This document shows positions 35,982 through 45,054 of a stretch of 64,000 bases of DNA, piece by piece. Source of the stretch: Thorsellia kenyensis (lineage in GTDB: Bacteria; Pseudomonadota; Gammaproteobacteria; Enterobacterales; Thorselliaceae); assembly GCF_042432445.1 (NCBI RefSeq), contig NZ_JBHLXE010000024.1:1-64000 (forward strand). The letters are read 5' to 3'. The number at the start of each line of letters is the position of its first letter. The first letter of the stretch is position 1. Both the position numbers and the translations under genes were made by a program. The notes under the pieces were generated by a model. The model was not told where the DNA came from. It made no database searches and saw only the letters and a list, made by a program, of their open reading frames with translations.

Positions 35982-36776
35982 TTAGCTTTTTTTAAGAAAA
36001 TTTTGGATAAACAAGCCAATAGAAAATAAAAATGCACTCGAAACAACAACTGATGGCCCTGCTGGCGTATCTTTCATAGCAGATAAAAAAAGGCCTAATG
36101 TGATTGAAAGCATACTAAAGCCTATTGAAAAAAAGGCCATTTGAGTAGGGTTTTTGGCAAGTAGGCGAGCTGTTGAAGCAGGAATAATGAGTAAAGAAGT
36201 AATTAACAATGCCCCAACAAATTTCATAGCCAAACCAATTACAACAGCGGTTAATAAAATAAGTAATAGCTTGGCTCGGCCAGTTTTATACCCTTCAACA
36301 TGCGCAATATCATTATCAATAGTGGCCGCAATTAAAGTCTTCCATTGGGTAAAAAGAAGTAAACACCCGAGTGAGACTCCTATCATTACAATCGGTAAAT
36401 CGTCCCAGACGACCGCCAATAAATCACCGAATAAATAATTCATCAAATCAATTCGAACATTCGGCATCAAACTCACAATCACTAAGCCTAAAGATAAGGC
36501 ACTATGAGCAAATATACCTAGCAAAGTATCAATAGACAGTAAAGGACTGATTTGAAGTCTATATAAAAGAATAGCAATAAAAAGAGTTGAACCTAACACT
36601 GCATAAAATGGATTGATTTCTAAAAAAAGTCCAAAAGCCACACCTAACAAAGAGGCATGAGCTAGCGTATCACCAAAATAGGCCATTTTTCGCCAAACAA
36701 CGAAACAGCCTAATGGACCGGTAAGAAAGGAGAGGATACAACCTGTTATCCATGCGGGCAACAAAATTTCTAGCAT
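35982..36776 (-). CDS. znuB: Zinc ABC transporter permease ZnuB
   Basis: Inner-membrane permease of the ABC-3 metal family, 264 residues with about eight helices. MLEILLPAWITGCILSFLTG starts the first helix, GPLGCFVVWRKMAYFGDTLAHASLLGVA is the conserved family block, and MKFVGALLITSLLIIPASTARLLA lies late in the sequence. It is last in the znuA-znuC-znuB run, 24 bases after znuC. Zinc rather than manganese is supported by the His-rich ZnuA and the Zur-like box. Confidence 0.94.
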   Translation of the reverse strand: MLEILLPAWITGCILSFLTGPLGCFVVWRKMAYFGDTLAHASLLGVAFGLFLEINPFYAVLGSTLFIAILLYRLQISPLLSIDTLLGIFAHSALSLGLVIVSLMPNVRIDLMNYLFGDLLAVVWDDLPIVMIGVSLGCLLLFTQWKTLIAATIDNDIAHVEGYKTGRAKLLLILLTAVVIGLAMKFVGALLITSLLIIPASTARLLAKNPTQMAFFSIGFSMLSITLGLFLSAMKDTPAGPSVVVSSAFLFSIGLFIQNFLKKS

Positions 36777-36800
36777 AATAATTTTTCTTTATTGGTTATA

Positions 36801-37544
36801 TTAATTATGATTGTGATGAATATGCCCATCTAGCTCATGACAATGGTCGTGTGAATGCTTATAAACAGCTAAATGCTCAACGTCTTCTTTACCAAATAGA
36901 GCAAGATATTTTGGGTGATTCGTTACAATATCAGGTGAACCGCTACAACAAATGTGCTGATTTAAACATAAAACATAATCCGTTTGTGCCATAACCAAAT
37001 GCAGATCGTGAGAGACTAATAAAATCCCACAATTCATTTCAAGGCGAATAGTTTTTAAGAGTTGGTATAATTCTTTTTGACCAGTAATGTCAACCCCTTG
37101 CATAGGTTCATCTAGAACCAATAGATCAGGTGAGTTTAAAAGTGCACGTACTAAAAGGACCCTTTGCAATTCCCCTCCAGAAAGCTTATGCACATCTTGC
37201 TTAATAACATAATGAATATTAAATTTTTCTAATAAAGAAGTTAACTTATCTTTTTGAAAGCCTGGAGATAACTTCAAAAAGTCGATCACCTGCATTGGAA
37301 GTGATTTATCAGGATGAATTTTTTGCGGTACAAACCCAATACGGATGTTTTTATTGATTTTTACTTTACCACTAGTTGGCTTTAAAAGTCCTAAAACGAT
37401 TTTGACAAGGGTGGATTTTCCAGCACCATTAGGGCCAATTAACGTCAAAATCTTCTGTCTTTGTAGAGTCAAAGAGATATCTTTCAAAATTAATTTATCA
37501 TGGCTTTGATAAGTCACATTTTCGATTTGTAATAAGTTTGTCAT
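36801..37544 (-). CDS. znuC: Zinc ABC transporter ATPase ZnuC
   Basis: ATP-binding subunit, 247 residues. Walker A is GPNGAGKST near 37-45, the Q-loop region is IGFVPQKIH, the signature is LSGGELQRVLLVRALL, Walker B is LLVLDEPMQGVD, and the switch His is in LLVSHDLH. The C-terminal tail is histidine-rich (HSHDHCHELDGHIHHNHN), as seen in some ZnuC proteins, and may sense or store zinc. It is middle of the operon, 62 bases after znuA. Confidence 0.95.
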   Translation of the reverse strand: MTNLLQIENVTYQSHDKLILKDISLTLQRQKILTLIGPNGAGKSTLVKIVLGLLKPTSGKVKINKNIRIGFVPQKIHPDKSLPMQVIDFLKLSPGFQKDKLTSLLEKFNIHYVIKQDVHKLSGGELQRVLLVRALLNSPDLLVLDEPMQGVDITGQKELYQLLKTIRLEMNCGILLVSHDLHLVMAQTDYVLCLNQHICCSGSPDIVTNHPKYLALFGKEDVEHLAVYKHSHDHCHELDGHIHHNHN

Positions 37545-37606
37545 TATAAAAGCTCTAACAAGAAAATATTCCCTCCTTATTATGAAGGAGGGATGAAACT
37601 AATTTA

Positions 37607-38590
37607 CTATTTTAAGCATGATATGTAATTATCTGCAAGAGAATTTAAAAATTCAAAATATGACCTCTTAGATAATTCGATATCTCCCCCGACCGGATCT
37701 AGTGAACCTACTTTGACTTTGGTATCTTGAATAACCGCATTAATAACGTTAGGACTAAATTGTGGCTCTTTAAATATACATACAATATTTTCTGCTTTAA
37801 GCTTACTTTTAATTTCACTTAACTGTTGAACACCTGGCATAATGGTTGGATTTATCGTAAATTCTCCTTCACGATGTAATCCAAATTTGTCCTCGTAATA
37901 TCCATAAGCATCGTGAAATACGTAGTAAGGCTTCTCCTTTACATCATTAAGTTTTGAAGAAATTTGAGTGATGGTTTTATCCATGTTTGTTTTAAACTCA
38001 TTTAAGTTACCCTCAATTTTTTCTCTCTTTTCTGGGTAAATTTTTACAAGCTCTGCTGCAATTTGTTCTGCGGCTATTGAACTTATCTCCGGAGACATCC
38101 ATATGTGCCAATCTGTATAGTGATCATGAGCTATCTCTTCATTTGAATGATCTTCATGCTCATGTTCATGTTCATGTTCATGTTCATGTTCATGTTCATG
38201 TTCATGTTCATTATGAGCATATGCCGTATCTTTATCTTCTCTAGAAATAAGTGCATTGATTTGCTCAATTTCACTCAATTTTAATTGTTTTGACACATCT
38301 TTATTTTCCATAGGCTTGATTAAAAATGCTTCTAAGTCTTCATTCACCCAAATAACAAGCTCAGCTTCATTTAGCAATTTAATATCACTTGGCTTCATCG
38401 CATAATCATGCGGAGAACTTGAAGACGAAGCCAATACTTTATGTTCAACCACACCATCAGCTATTGCTTCTGTAATAAAACCTATCGGATGAATTGAAGA
38501 AACAACAGTTGACATTGCCGCGTTTGCAAATAACAAACCTGAACTCATAAGTAATGTTTTCGTAATCAAACTACATTTCAATTTATACAT
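37607..38590 (-). CDS. znuA: Zinc-binding periplasmic protein ZnuA
   Basis: Cluster A-I metal-binding protein capturing Zn2+ for ZnuBC. The ATG at 38590 (AAGG upstream, signal peptide LLMSSGLLFANAAMS) is preferred over the frame start at 38647, giving about 327 residues. Zinc ligands are His in SSIHPIGF, His in WHIWMSPE, His in VFHDAYGYYEDKFGL and Asp/Glu near the end. A flexible loop carries about ten His-Glu repeats, encoded by a hexanucleotide tandem repeat, followed by DHSNEEIAHDH. This loop is a feature of ZnuA but is strikingly regular here. A Zur-like box lies upstream. Confidence 0.95.
   Translation of the reverse strand: MYKLKCSLITKTLLMSSGLLFANAAMSTVVSSIHPIGFITEAIADGVVEHKVLASSSSSPHDYAMKPSDIKLLNEAELVIWVNEDLEAFLIKPMENKDVSKQLKLSEIEQINALISREDKDTAYAHNEHEHEHEHEHEHEHEHEHEDHSNEEIAHDHYTDWHIWMSPEISSIAAEQIAAELVKIYPEKREKIEGNLNEFKTNMDKTITQISSKLNDVKEKPYYVFHDAYGYYEDKFGLHREGEFTINPTIMPGVQQLSEIKSKLKAENIVCIFKEPQFSPNVINAVIQDTKVKVGSLDPVGGDIELSKRSYFEFLNSLADNYISCLK
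38158..38213 (-). repeat. hexanucleotide tandem repeat in znuA
   Basis: About nine near-perfect copies of CATGTT (plus strand), encoding alternating His and Glu. The unit is a multiple of three, so copy-number change would lengthen or shorten the zinc-binding loop without a frameshift. Confidence 0.9.
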
Positions 38591-38650
38591 AATTTTGCCT
38601 TTTATTATACTCGTGTGGTTATCGAAGAATGGGAAAGATTCCCGCAAAGC

Positions 38651-38673
38651 AAAATGATATGTTATAACATTTT
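38651..38673 (-). promoter_or_regulatory. Zur-like operator upstream of znuA
   Basis: A 23-bp interrupted palindrome AAAATGATATGTTATAAC followed by ATTTT. It matches the gammaproteobacterial Zur consensus GAAATGTTATANTATAACATTTC, with the arms AAAATG.TAT and ATA.CATTTT symmetrical. It is 61 bases before the znuA start and after the yhbP stop. Confidence 0.75.
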
Positions 38674-38702
38674 ATTTTGCAACTATTAATTATTTTATCT
38701 CC

Positions 38703-39191
38703 TCACCTAGTCCAAAGAAATTTCTCACCAAAGTTAGGACTATTCCTTGTATATTTAATCCGATAAAATGCTAACTGCCATAAAGGCTGGACCAACCGTT
38801 TTGCCTCCGGAAATTCGAATTGATATTGAGCCAAAAGCTCTTGATACCTCTTTTCAGTCTCATTAATACATAACGCCTTAGCAAGATATTGTATGCCCTC
38901 TATATCTTTCACCTCTCTCGTAGATGAAGCGATAGTTCCAGACACAAAAGGATTACTAAGCAGCATCTTTGCATGCTGTGTTTTCATACTGCTCATAAAA
39001 TATAAATCCAATATTGGATTTTCAAGAGGCGTCTTTTCCCAACGTTTATTGGATGTCACATAAAAACAATTTGCACTCCAAAGCGCGGTTTCTTTATCTT
39101 CGTTAGTCTTTGCTTGGCAAGTTATAGAAAGAATGAATTGTTTTTTTAAAAATTCATTAATCAGTTCTGTTGAATCAATTAATTGTGTCAT
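38703..39191 (-). CDS. yhbP: YhbP-like protein (UPF0306, pyridoxamine-phosphate-oxidase fold)
   Basis: A 162-residue split-barrel flavin-binding-fold protein matching E. coli YhbP. Matching blocks are WSANCFYVTSNKRW (E. coli WCANAFYLFDAQ), YFMSSMKTQHAKML (E. coli YILTEEKTRHAQM), VSGTIASSTREVKDIEGIQY, and the C-terminal RIKYTRNSPNFGEKFLWTR. The function of YhbP is not known. It lies upstream of znuA on the same strand but is separated by the Zur-like box, so it is probably a separate unit. Confidence 0.85.
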   Translation of the reverse strand: MTQLIDSTELINEFLKKQFILSITCQAKTNEDKETALWSANCFYVTSNKRWEKTPLENPILDLYFMSSMKTQHAKMLLSNPFVSGTIASSTREVKDIEGIQYLAKALCINETEKRYQELLAQYQFEFPEAKRLVQPLWQLAFYRIKYTRNSPNFGEKFLWTR

Positions 39192-39401
39192 TTATAGTTA
39201 CTCTTTTTATTTAATTAAAATGAATATTTATTGAGTGTATTATTGTGAATAACGTAAAATTAAGCACAATTACTTAAATTTACAGGTATAATCATTAAAT
39301 CAATTTAAAATTTATAGGTGAGCGAATAGCAACAAATAAAATCACATGCACAACCTATACATTTTATTCATTGATTTTTCCTCTAATCATCAGGGTATTG
39401 T

Positions 39402-40829
39402 ATGTCATTATTTAAATTGCTTGCAGATATTTTTAACTCCATTTTTCCTGTCAAAGAAACCAAGATCACACCTGAAGAACTTATTCAAAGATTTATTCAA
39501 TTATGTTACGAGGAATCTACCATCAAAACTAAGGCACTTCATCAAGTCCTTTCTTTTAACTCGCCATCAGAAAATGATGGCTTAGCTTTTTTAATGAAAA
39601 ATAGTTTAGATCAACATTTTTCAAAACTCATTAAAGACTCTATGAATGAAGCTTTTTTAGTAAAATTACAAAATAATACCCATGACTTAAAAACGCAAAT
39701 TATTGATAAAGCATTACATTGTTTACTGCAAGAACTGCCCCATTTTACCTTGATTGATAAAGATGACAGTACATGCTTTGAAATAGCACTCAATAATGCT
39801 GAGGATTTATATGATATTGATACTTCCAATATTTTAAAAAAAACTCAAGATAATTTAGATGGTGCGATGACACTAAGCCAAATAAGGCAGCATTTACCTG
39901 CTATGAATTTAATGGCTGTCGGATACGCACTTGATAATGGATTTTTGTTCGCTCTGTTACCTGATAATAAAGAGGAAGAGATCAATCAATTAAAATCTGA
40001 GCATGGAATGGATTTTTCTATTTATCGTTTTTTAAATAAAATTTACTATGAAAACCTGACTACACCAGCTAATACAATCAATAGATCACTTGATAATAAC
40101 AAAACAATTTTAGCTGATTATGAGGATAGAGTCTCCCATCATCCAGGCAAAGAATCTATTGACTCTACTTTGACTACCCAAACGAGTATGACAACGCATT
40201 CTGGATTTAAAGAGTCCCCTCTATATTCTTCCTTGATATCAAACTTGCAAACCATTTCTGCACATTTAGCATTAATACCCGAAGAGGTTCATGTATTTGA
40301 ACAGGCAATTGCAGTTTTAAGATGTGAGTATGTTTCAACCATTGAAACGGATTTGTATTTTAAAATTATCAATCAACGCTCAGAAATAAGGCACTTAAAC
40401 TCTACAGATATTACATTTGAAAAGATAAAATCGAATTCAAATTATTTTGCACAAACAACGTTTTCTTTGGGGTTACTATTTGAATCTTTGCCTTTTACTA
40501 TCCAGGCTGAACTGCCATTTTGTTCTAATATCGCCGAAAATATTCTGGAAAGAATCGGCTCCAAACTATCCCAAGAAGATCGTTTACTATTAGAAATGCT
40601 CTCTGATACTGAGCTGGATGAATACGCAGATGATTTAGGTGAAGAGATTAATGGAAACGGTTCACTGATACTGAAGACTCTAAATTCGTTAAACTTAGCT
40701 GTTTTGTCTATCGAAAATGGGACTGATGATATGTGCCTAATAATTATAAAAAAAGAGGCTCTAGATACCGTTTTACAGATACTTGAAAATTTATTACTTA
40801 CACCAATGGTTATAAATGAGTTTTTTTAA
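39402..40829 (+). CDS. hypothetical 475-residue protein
   Basis: Not recognised. There is no signal peptide or membrane helix. It appears mostly helical and acidic. The N-terminus MSLFKLLADIFNSIF could associate with a membrane. There is a polar, Ser/Thr-rich linker around 235-275 (HHPGKESIDSTLTTQTSMTTHSG), then a helical C-terminal half. It has only a few cysteines, and no catalytic motif is visible. AGGGT lies before the ATG. It stands alone, divergent from yhbP. It may be lineage-specific. Confidence 0.7.
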   Translation: MSLFKLLADIFNSIFPVKETKITPEELIQRFIQLCYEESTIKTKALHQVLSFNSPSENDGLAFLMKNSLDQHFSKLIKDSMNEAFLVKLQNNTHDLKTQIIDKALHCLLQELPHFTLIDKDDSTCFEIALNNAEDLYDIDTSNILKKTQDNLDGAMTLSQIRQHLPAMNLMAVGYALDNGFLFALLPDNKEEEINQLKSEHGMDFSIYRFLNKIYYENLTTPANTINRSLDNNKTILADYEDRVSHHPGKESIDSTLTTQTSMTTHSGFKESPLYSSLISNLQTISAHLALIPEEVHVFEQAIAVLRCEYVSTIETDLYFKIINQRSEIRHLNSTDITFEKIKSNSNYFAQTTFSLGLLFESLPFTIQAELPFCSNIAENILERIGSKLSQEDRLLLEMLSDTELDEYADDLGEEINGNGSLILKTLNSLNLAVLSIENGTDDMCLIIIKKEALDTVLQILENLLLTPMVINEFF

Positions 40830-41043
40830 CCGATATCCACAAAAAATTACTCATATAATAGTTTAAGGCTTTTTTGGTATAGAGTTAGAGGTTACTTTAG
40901 CGTGATGCATTCATAATGCCATGGATTAGATATTTGTAAACCTTTTAATTACCAATTAAATCTAATGTCTACTCTATAGCCTAAAAAGAAACGTACCACA
41001 TGTAATTAAAAAGTCAAAATCTCAGAAATGACAGAAAAAGAGT

Positions 41044-42591
41044 TTAAAGTGAACTAAGAAGCCTATTTCTTATTTCTTCTAGCGAGTAATTCACAATGAG
41101 TTCTCCATTTTTAAATACGGTTTTTAATGCATTATCTTTTTCAATTTCTGCAAATGAAATTTCATCAACCAATGCATATCCAGATAAAGTTTCGATTACT
41201 TTTAAAAAGCCTTTTGCCGATTTTTTTACTTTGTCGGTTTTAGGTGATTTGTACACCATGAGTTCTTTATTATTTACTATCGCTGCTGTGGCTTTTACGG
41301 CAAATCCTAATGAATCCCTTGTGACATATTGATAGCTGTGGGAGCCTACACCAAACACAATGTTACTTGATGCAAACCCTTTTTTTTCAAGCCCCTCTAA
41401 AATAGATTCTGCACGTGCAAGTGTTATCGAATCACCATAGATTAATCCAACATGAGGATCTAGTACTTTATATCCTTTAGAATTGATAGTACCGCCAAAT
41501 ATATCCCATAAAACTTCAATCGAACCCTTACGTTCAACTTCAGTACTTGCATTAGGATCACCACATACTAAAGTGAGCGGATCACCACTGTCTGGGCGAA
41601 AAACTACTCTACCATCTCTTGCTAATATCTCATTTTTAAATTTTAATGCAGTTTGAGAAATCGTTCTCCAATAATCAAAACTATCAGCAACATAAGAACA
41701 AAATCCATTAGGATATATTGTTGTTATGAACGCCTTAAAAAAATGTTCTTCAGCGATGGCTCTCATTTCATCGTCAGATAAATGAATTGCGGTTTTATCT
41801 TCAGTTGTTTTAAGTAACTCAAATCCTAAAGCAATATTTGTTGTTGCTGTTGAGTGTTCACTTGCTGGTATAGAGCAACCTATATTTTTAGATTTATGGC
41901 CTTGGTAATATAAATCTAAGTAGTCAATTGCAAGTACACTATCAGTGCCGGTAAAACTAAGAAGATGCCCAGCGCTAGACTGAGCTGTATCATACAAACC
42001 ACTCATGCCTCGAAAACTAAAATCATGGCATTGGAAGGTAATGTGGGTATTATCATCACAACTTATTTGGGCATACTTTTCACAAATTTGACGATACTGA
42101 AAGGCAATTGTTGCGGCAGTAATGCTTTTCCAATTTTCCGCGTTCATTACCGATTCAAGATAATTCGTTAACCAAAAAAAATCAGGATGTGTGTTATGAA
42201 TAGTGTAAATAGGGATTTGTATACTAGAACGTACCCCCTCTGCAAGCGCTTTTATTTCGATAGGTAAATAACCTAAATCATGTAATGCCTCAATATGATC
42301 ATATTCTATTGCACCTTTTCCTAAAGCACCTTCCACCCTACGCTTATATTCATTAACCACTTCTATTTTTGAACGTTGAAAAAATGTTTCATTCCAGAGA
42401 TCTATTAAATACCACTTTATAAACCCCTGCAGACCAAAAACGACTACTTTCTCATCCCAGCAGGATGATTTAGGGATATTTTTATCTGATCTTGGTGTGA
42501 AATTAGAAAATACAAGAGAGGTACCTTGAGGGTATTGTTCTTTGTGTGAGACTTTATACCAATCAATGGCGTTTATTGCGGATAGTTTCAT
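41044..42591 (-). CDS. nadV: Nicotinamide phosphoribosyltransferase NadV
   Basis: Converts nicotinamide and PRPP to NMN for NAD salvage. It is of the NAMPT type rather than the PncB type. From the ATG at 42591 (AAAGGGAC upstream; the frame itself opens at 42639) it has about 515 residues. NAMPT-family features are DWYKVSHKEQYPQGT at the start, CHDFSFRGMSG, the substrate-binding FTGTDSVLAIDYL, PASEHSTATTN, FRPDSGDPLTLVCGDP and GVGSHSYQYVTRDSLGFAVKA. No NMN adenylyltransferase gene is next to it. Bacterial nadV is patchily distributed (Pasteurellaceae, phages), which makes transfer possible. Confidence 0.93.
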   Translation of the reverse strand: MKLSAINAIDWYKVSHKEQYPQGTSLVFSNFTPRSDKNIPKSSCWDEKVVVFGLQGFIKWYLIDLWNETFFQRSKIEVVNEYKRRVEGALGKGAIEYDHIEALHDLGYLPIEIKALAEGVRSSIQIPIYTIHNTHPDFFWLTNYLESVMNAENWKSITAATIAFQYRQICEKYAQISCDDNTHITFQCHDFSFRGMSGLYDTAQSSAGHLLSFTGTDSVLAIDYLDLYYQGHKSKNIGCSIPASEHSTATTNIALGFELLKTTEDKTAIHLSDDEMRAIAEEHFFKAFITTIYPNGFCSYVADSFDYWRTISQTALKFKNEILARDGRVVFRPDSGDPLTLVCGDPNASTEVERKGSIEVLWDIFGGTINSKGYKVLDPHVGLIYGDSITLARAESILEGLEKKGFASSNIVFGVGSHSYQYVTRDSLGFAVKATAAIVNNKELMVYKSPKTDKVKKSAKGFLKVIETLSGYALVDEISFAEIEKDNALKTVFKNGELIVNYSLEEIRNRLLSSL

Positions 42592-43481
42592 TTTATTGTC
42601 CCTTTTGATCTGTATTATTTTATGCTCAGATCTAAACAAGTAGATTAGATTTAAATGATTAAAGTTGTTTAATTACCACATTAAATGTTTAAAAAATAAT
42701 ACTATTAATTATTTTTTTGTCAATTATGTTTTTTATATCAAACCAAAACTACACATAAAAATTATTCAATCAATTTATCTATCTTGGGATGCATATTTCC
42801 AGTTTAGAAGTCGAAATTATGAGTTAAGCGTGTAAAAAAGCCACATTGACTGCGGGAAGATCGAATATAACGATTTCCTCTAGTGAAATTGAACTAGGTA
42901 CCCTATAAAGATACGGTTTTCCTGTAATCATCTTCAGTCTATCTTATATTGCGCATTCATACGATATTTCTTAAGATTGTTTTTTGTGCAGATCTGATTC
43001 TAAGCATTTTATTTGGCAGTAAGGGATCAGATCTGATGTAAACATCTCAGTTTCTCTATATCGTTTCGTATTAGATCTCCTACAATTCTTCAAAATAAAT
43101 GAGAAAATTTCATCTAATAAACTGCACTAGGAAGGACTTTAACAGAATGATCTAACAGGCTTTGAGAAGCTGAAACTGTGATAGGTTTATGTTTGTGTCA
43201 GAAACTACATTTGATAATATATTAGGTTCCTTTTAAATTGATTTCGGTAAAAACACCCCTAAAAACCACATTAGAAATAAAGCATTAAAAATCAATTACT
43301 CTAAAAATCCATCATATGCCCACTCTCTTTAAAATAGATGGTTTTGCCTGTTTTGCTGGGCAAACAAGATTTTTTTTCCCTATCAGAAGAAAAGAATTGT
43401 ATAAGACATTAAATACATTTAAATTAAATGTGCGGTACATCACGTTTTATATTTTATGTAAATTTATTGGAGATCATTGTC
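42592..43481. other. intergenic region nadV/amtB
   Basis: About 890 bases without a supported gene. A perfect 10-bp inverted repeat, CAGATCTGAT (42989-42998) and ATCAGATCTG (43026-43035), is the most visible structure; it could be an operator pair or a hairpin. A GGAG ribosome-binding site precedes amtB. Confidence 0.55.
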
Positions 43482-44735
43482 ATGCATTCTTTTTCAGATA
43501 TTAATGCGCTAGATACCTTTTGGGTAACGTTTACATCCTTATTGGTACTTTTAATGGTTATTCCTGGAATGGCATTATTTTATGCAGGTATGGTCAGCCG
43601 AAAAAACACACTTTCTGTAGTTATTCAGGTCACTAGTGCTTTTGTCGTTGGATTGTTTCTTTGGGTTATATTTGGTTACTCTATTGTATTTACTGAATTT
43701 AATTCGATTATTGGTGGATTAGATAAAATAGGGCTAAAGGGCACAGTAAATTTATCACAAGAAACTTTTTTAATCATTGGTAATATACCTGAATTAAGCT
43801 TTGTTATATTCCAAGGAATTTTTGCAGGATTATCTTGCGCTTTAATTGTAGGGGCCTTAGTGGAAAGAATTAAACTCGTATGCTTACTTGTCTTTGTTAC
43901 GATTTGGTTTGTTTTTTCTTATTTACCTGTTGCCCATATGGTCTGGTTTTCAAGTGAGAGCCACCCTGGTTGGTTATTTAAACGAGGTGCATTAGACTTT
44001 GCTGGAGGAACAGTAGTACACATTAATGCAGGAGCAGCGGCTATTGTTGGTGCTTTGATGATAGGAAGAAGAAAAGGGTTTGATAAAGAAATTTTAAAAC
44101 CACATAATTTGATAATGACTTATATTGGTGTTGCTTTTTTGTGGGTAGGATGGTTTGGATTTAATTCAGGCTCTGCTTTAGAGATGTCTTTTAATGCAAT
44201 TATCTCGTTTTTTAATACATTAATTGCGGGCTTGATAGGCTTATTGACTTGGGCATTTATAGATCAAATCAAACATAAAAAAATATCTCTTTTAGGACTA
44301 TGTTCAGGCTTAATTTCTGGTTTAGTCGGCATTACACCCGCCGCAGCTTATGTCGGTTTTTTAGGTGCGATTTTTATCAGTATTATTACAACTGTATGCT
44401 GTTATTTCGTGGTGGAATTAATAAAACACCGTTATAAAATCGATGATAGTTTAGATGTATTTGGGATCCACGGCATGGGTGGCGTGATAGGGGCGTTATT
44501 GACAGGAATTTTCTGTTTTCAATTCTTCGGTGGTACTCAATCAGGTGGATTTATTGATTTACTATGGCAGCTATGGATTCAGTTAGAAGGAGTACTAATT
44601 ACACTCATTTGGTCCTGCTCTGTTAGTTTCGTGGGCATCAAAATACTGCATTTGGTATTTAAAGAACCTAGAGTAAGTCTAGAACAAGAAACTCAGGGCC
44701 TTGATATAAGCCTACATTCAGAGTCAATCTATTAA
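43482..44735 (+). CDS. amtB: Ammonium channel AmtB
   Basis: Inner-membrane ammonium/ammonia channel of the Amt/Rh family, about 417 residues from the ATG at 43482 (the frame opens at 43428, but GGAG supports the later start). Eleven helices are expected. The pore twin histidines are in GGTVVHINAGAAAIVGA and VFGIHGMGGVIGALLTG. The family blocks MALFYAGMVSRKN, LWVGWFGFNSGSAL and the Asp before AGGTVVH are present. The regulator gene glnK, usually adjacent, is not seen on either side. NtrC control cannot be shown. Confidence 0.95.
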   Translation: MHSFSDINALDTFWVTFTSLLVLLMVIPGMALFYAGMVSRKNTLSVVIQVTSAFVVGLFLWVIFGYSIVFTEFNSIIGGLDKIGLKGTVNLSQETFLIIGNIPELSFVIFQGIFAGLSCALIVGALVERIKLVCLLVFVTIWFVFSYLPVAHMVWFSSESHPGWLFKRGALDFAGGTVVHINAGAAAIVGALMIGRRKGFDKEILKPHNLIMTYIGVAFLWVGWFGFNSGSALEMSFNAIISFFNTLIAGLIGLLTWAFIDQIKHKKISLLGLCSGLISGLVGITPAAAYVGFLGAIFISIITTVCCYFVVELIKHRYKIDDSLDVFGIHGMGGVIGALLTGIFCFQFFGGTQSGGFIDLLWQLWIQLEGVLITLIWSCSVSFVGIKILHLVFKEPRVSLEQETQGLDISLHSESIY

Positions 44736-44824
44736 AAACGGTCAACCCAAGAGGATGTAATTCAAATTGTGTATTTGCCCCTTTTTGATATGTTTATTTT
44801 TAAACATTAAAAATAGGCAGGTAC

Positions 44825-45025
44825 CTAATAGACGAAAAACAACTTAAAGCTTTAGGTGCAAAATTTTCTAAAAACATTAAAACTGAAGCTAACCTAAACC
44901 AATTTTCAAGAATAATAAAGGAGATTATTGTTGAAACAGCTTTAAAAAAAGAAATTACCGAGCATCTTGGCTATGACAAAAAACAACATACAATGAACTC
45001 TAATAGTGTTAGATCATTCTGTTAA
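44825..45025 (+). pseudogene. IS256-family transposase N-terminal remnant
   Basis: The frame LIDEKQLKALGAKFSKNIKT followed by EANLNQFSRIIKEIIVETAL and KKEITEHLGYDKKQH is the N-terminal region of IS256-type transposases. The homology ends at TMNSNSVRSFC and a stop at 45023-45025, and the catalytic part is missing. Confidence 0.75.
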
Positions 45026-45054
45026 AGTCCTTTGTTCAAAAACATTTATCTGAG

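Noticed and set aside
38158..38213. CRISPR-like array in znuA
   Set aside because: The repeats are a 6-bp coding microsatellite with no spacers.
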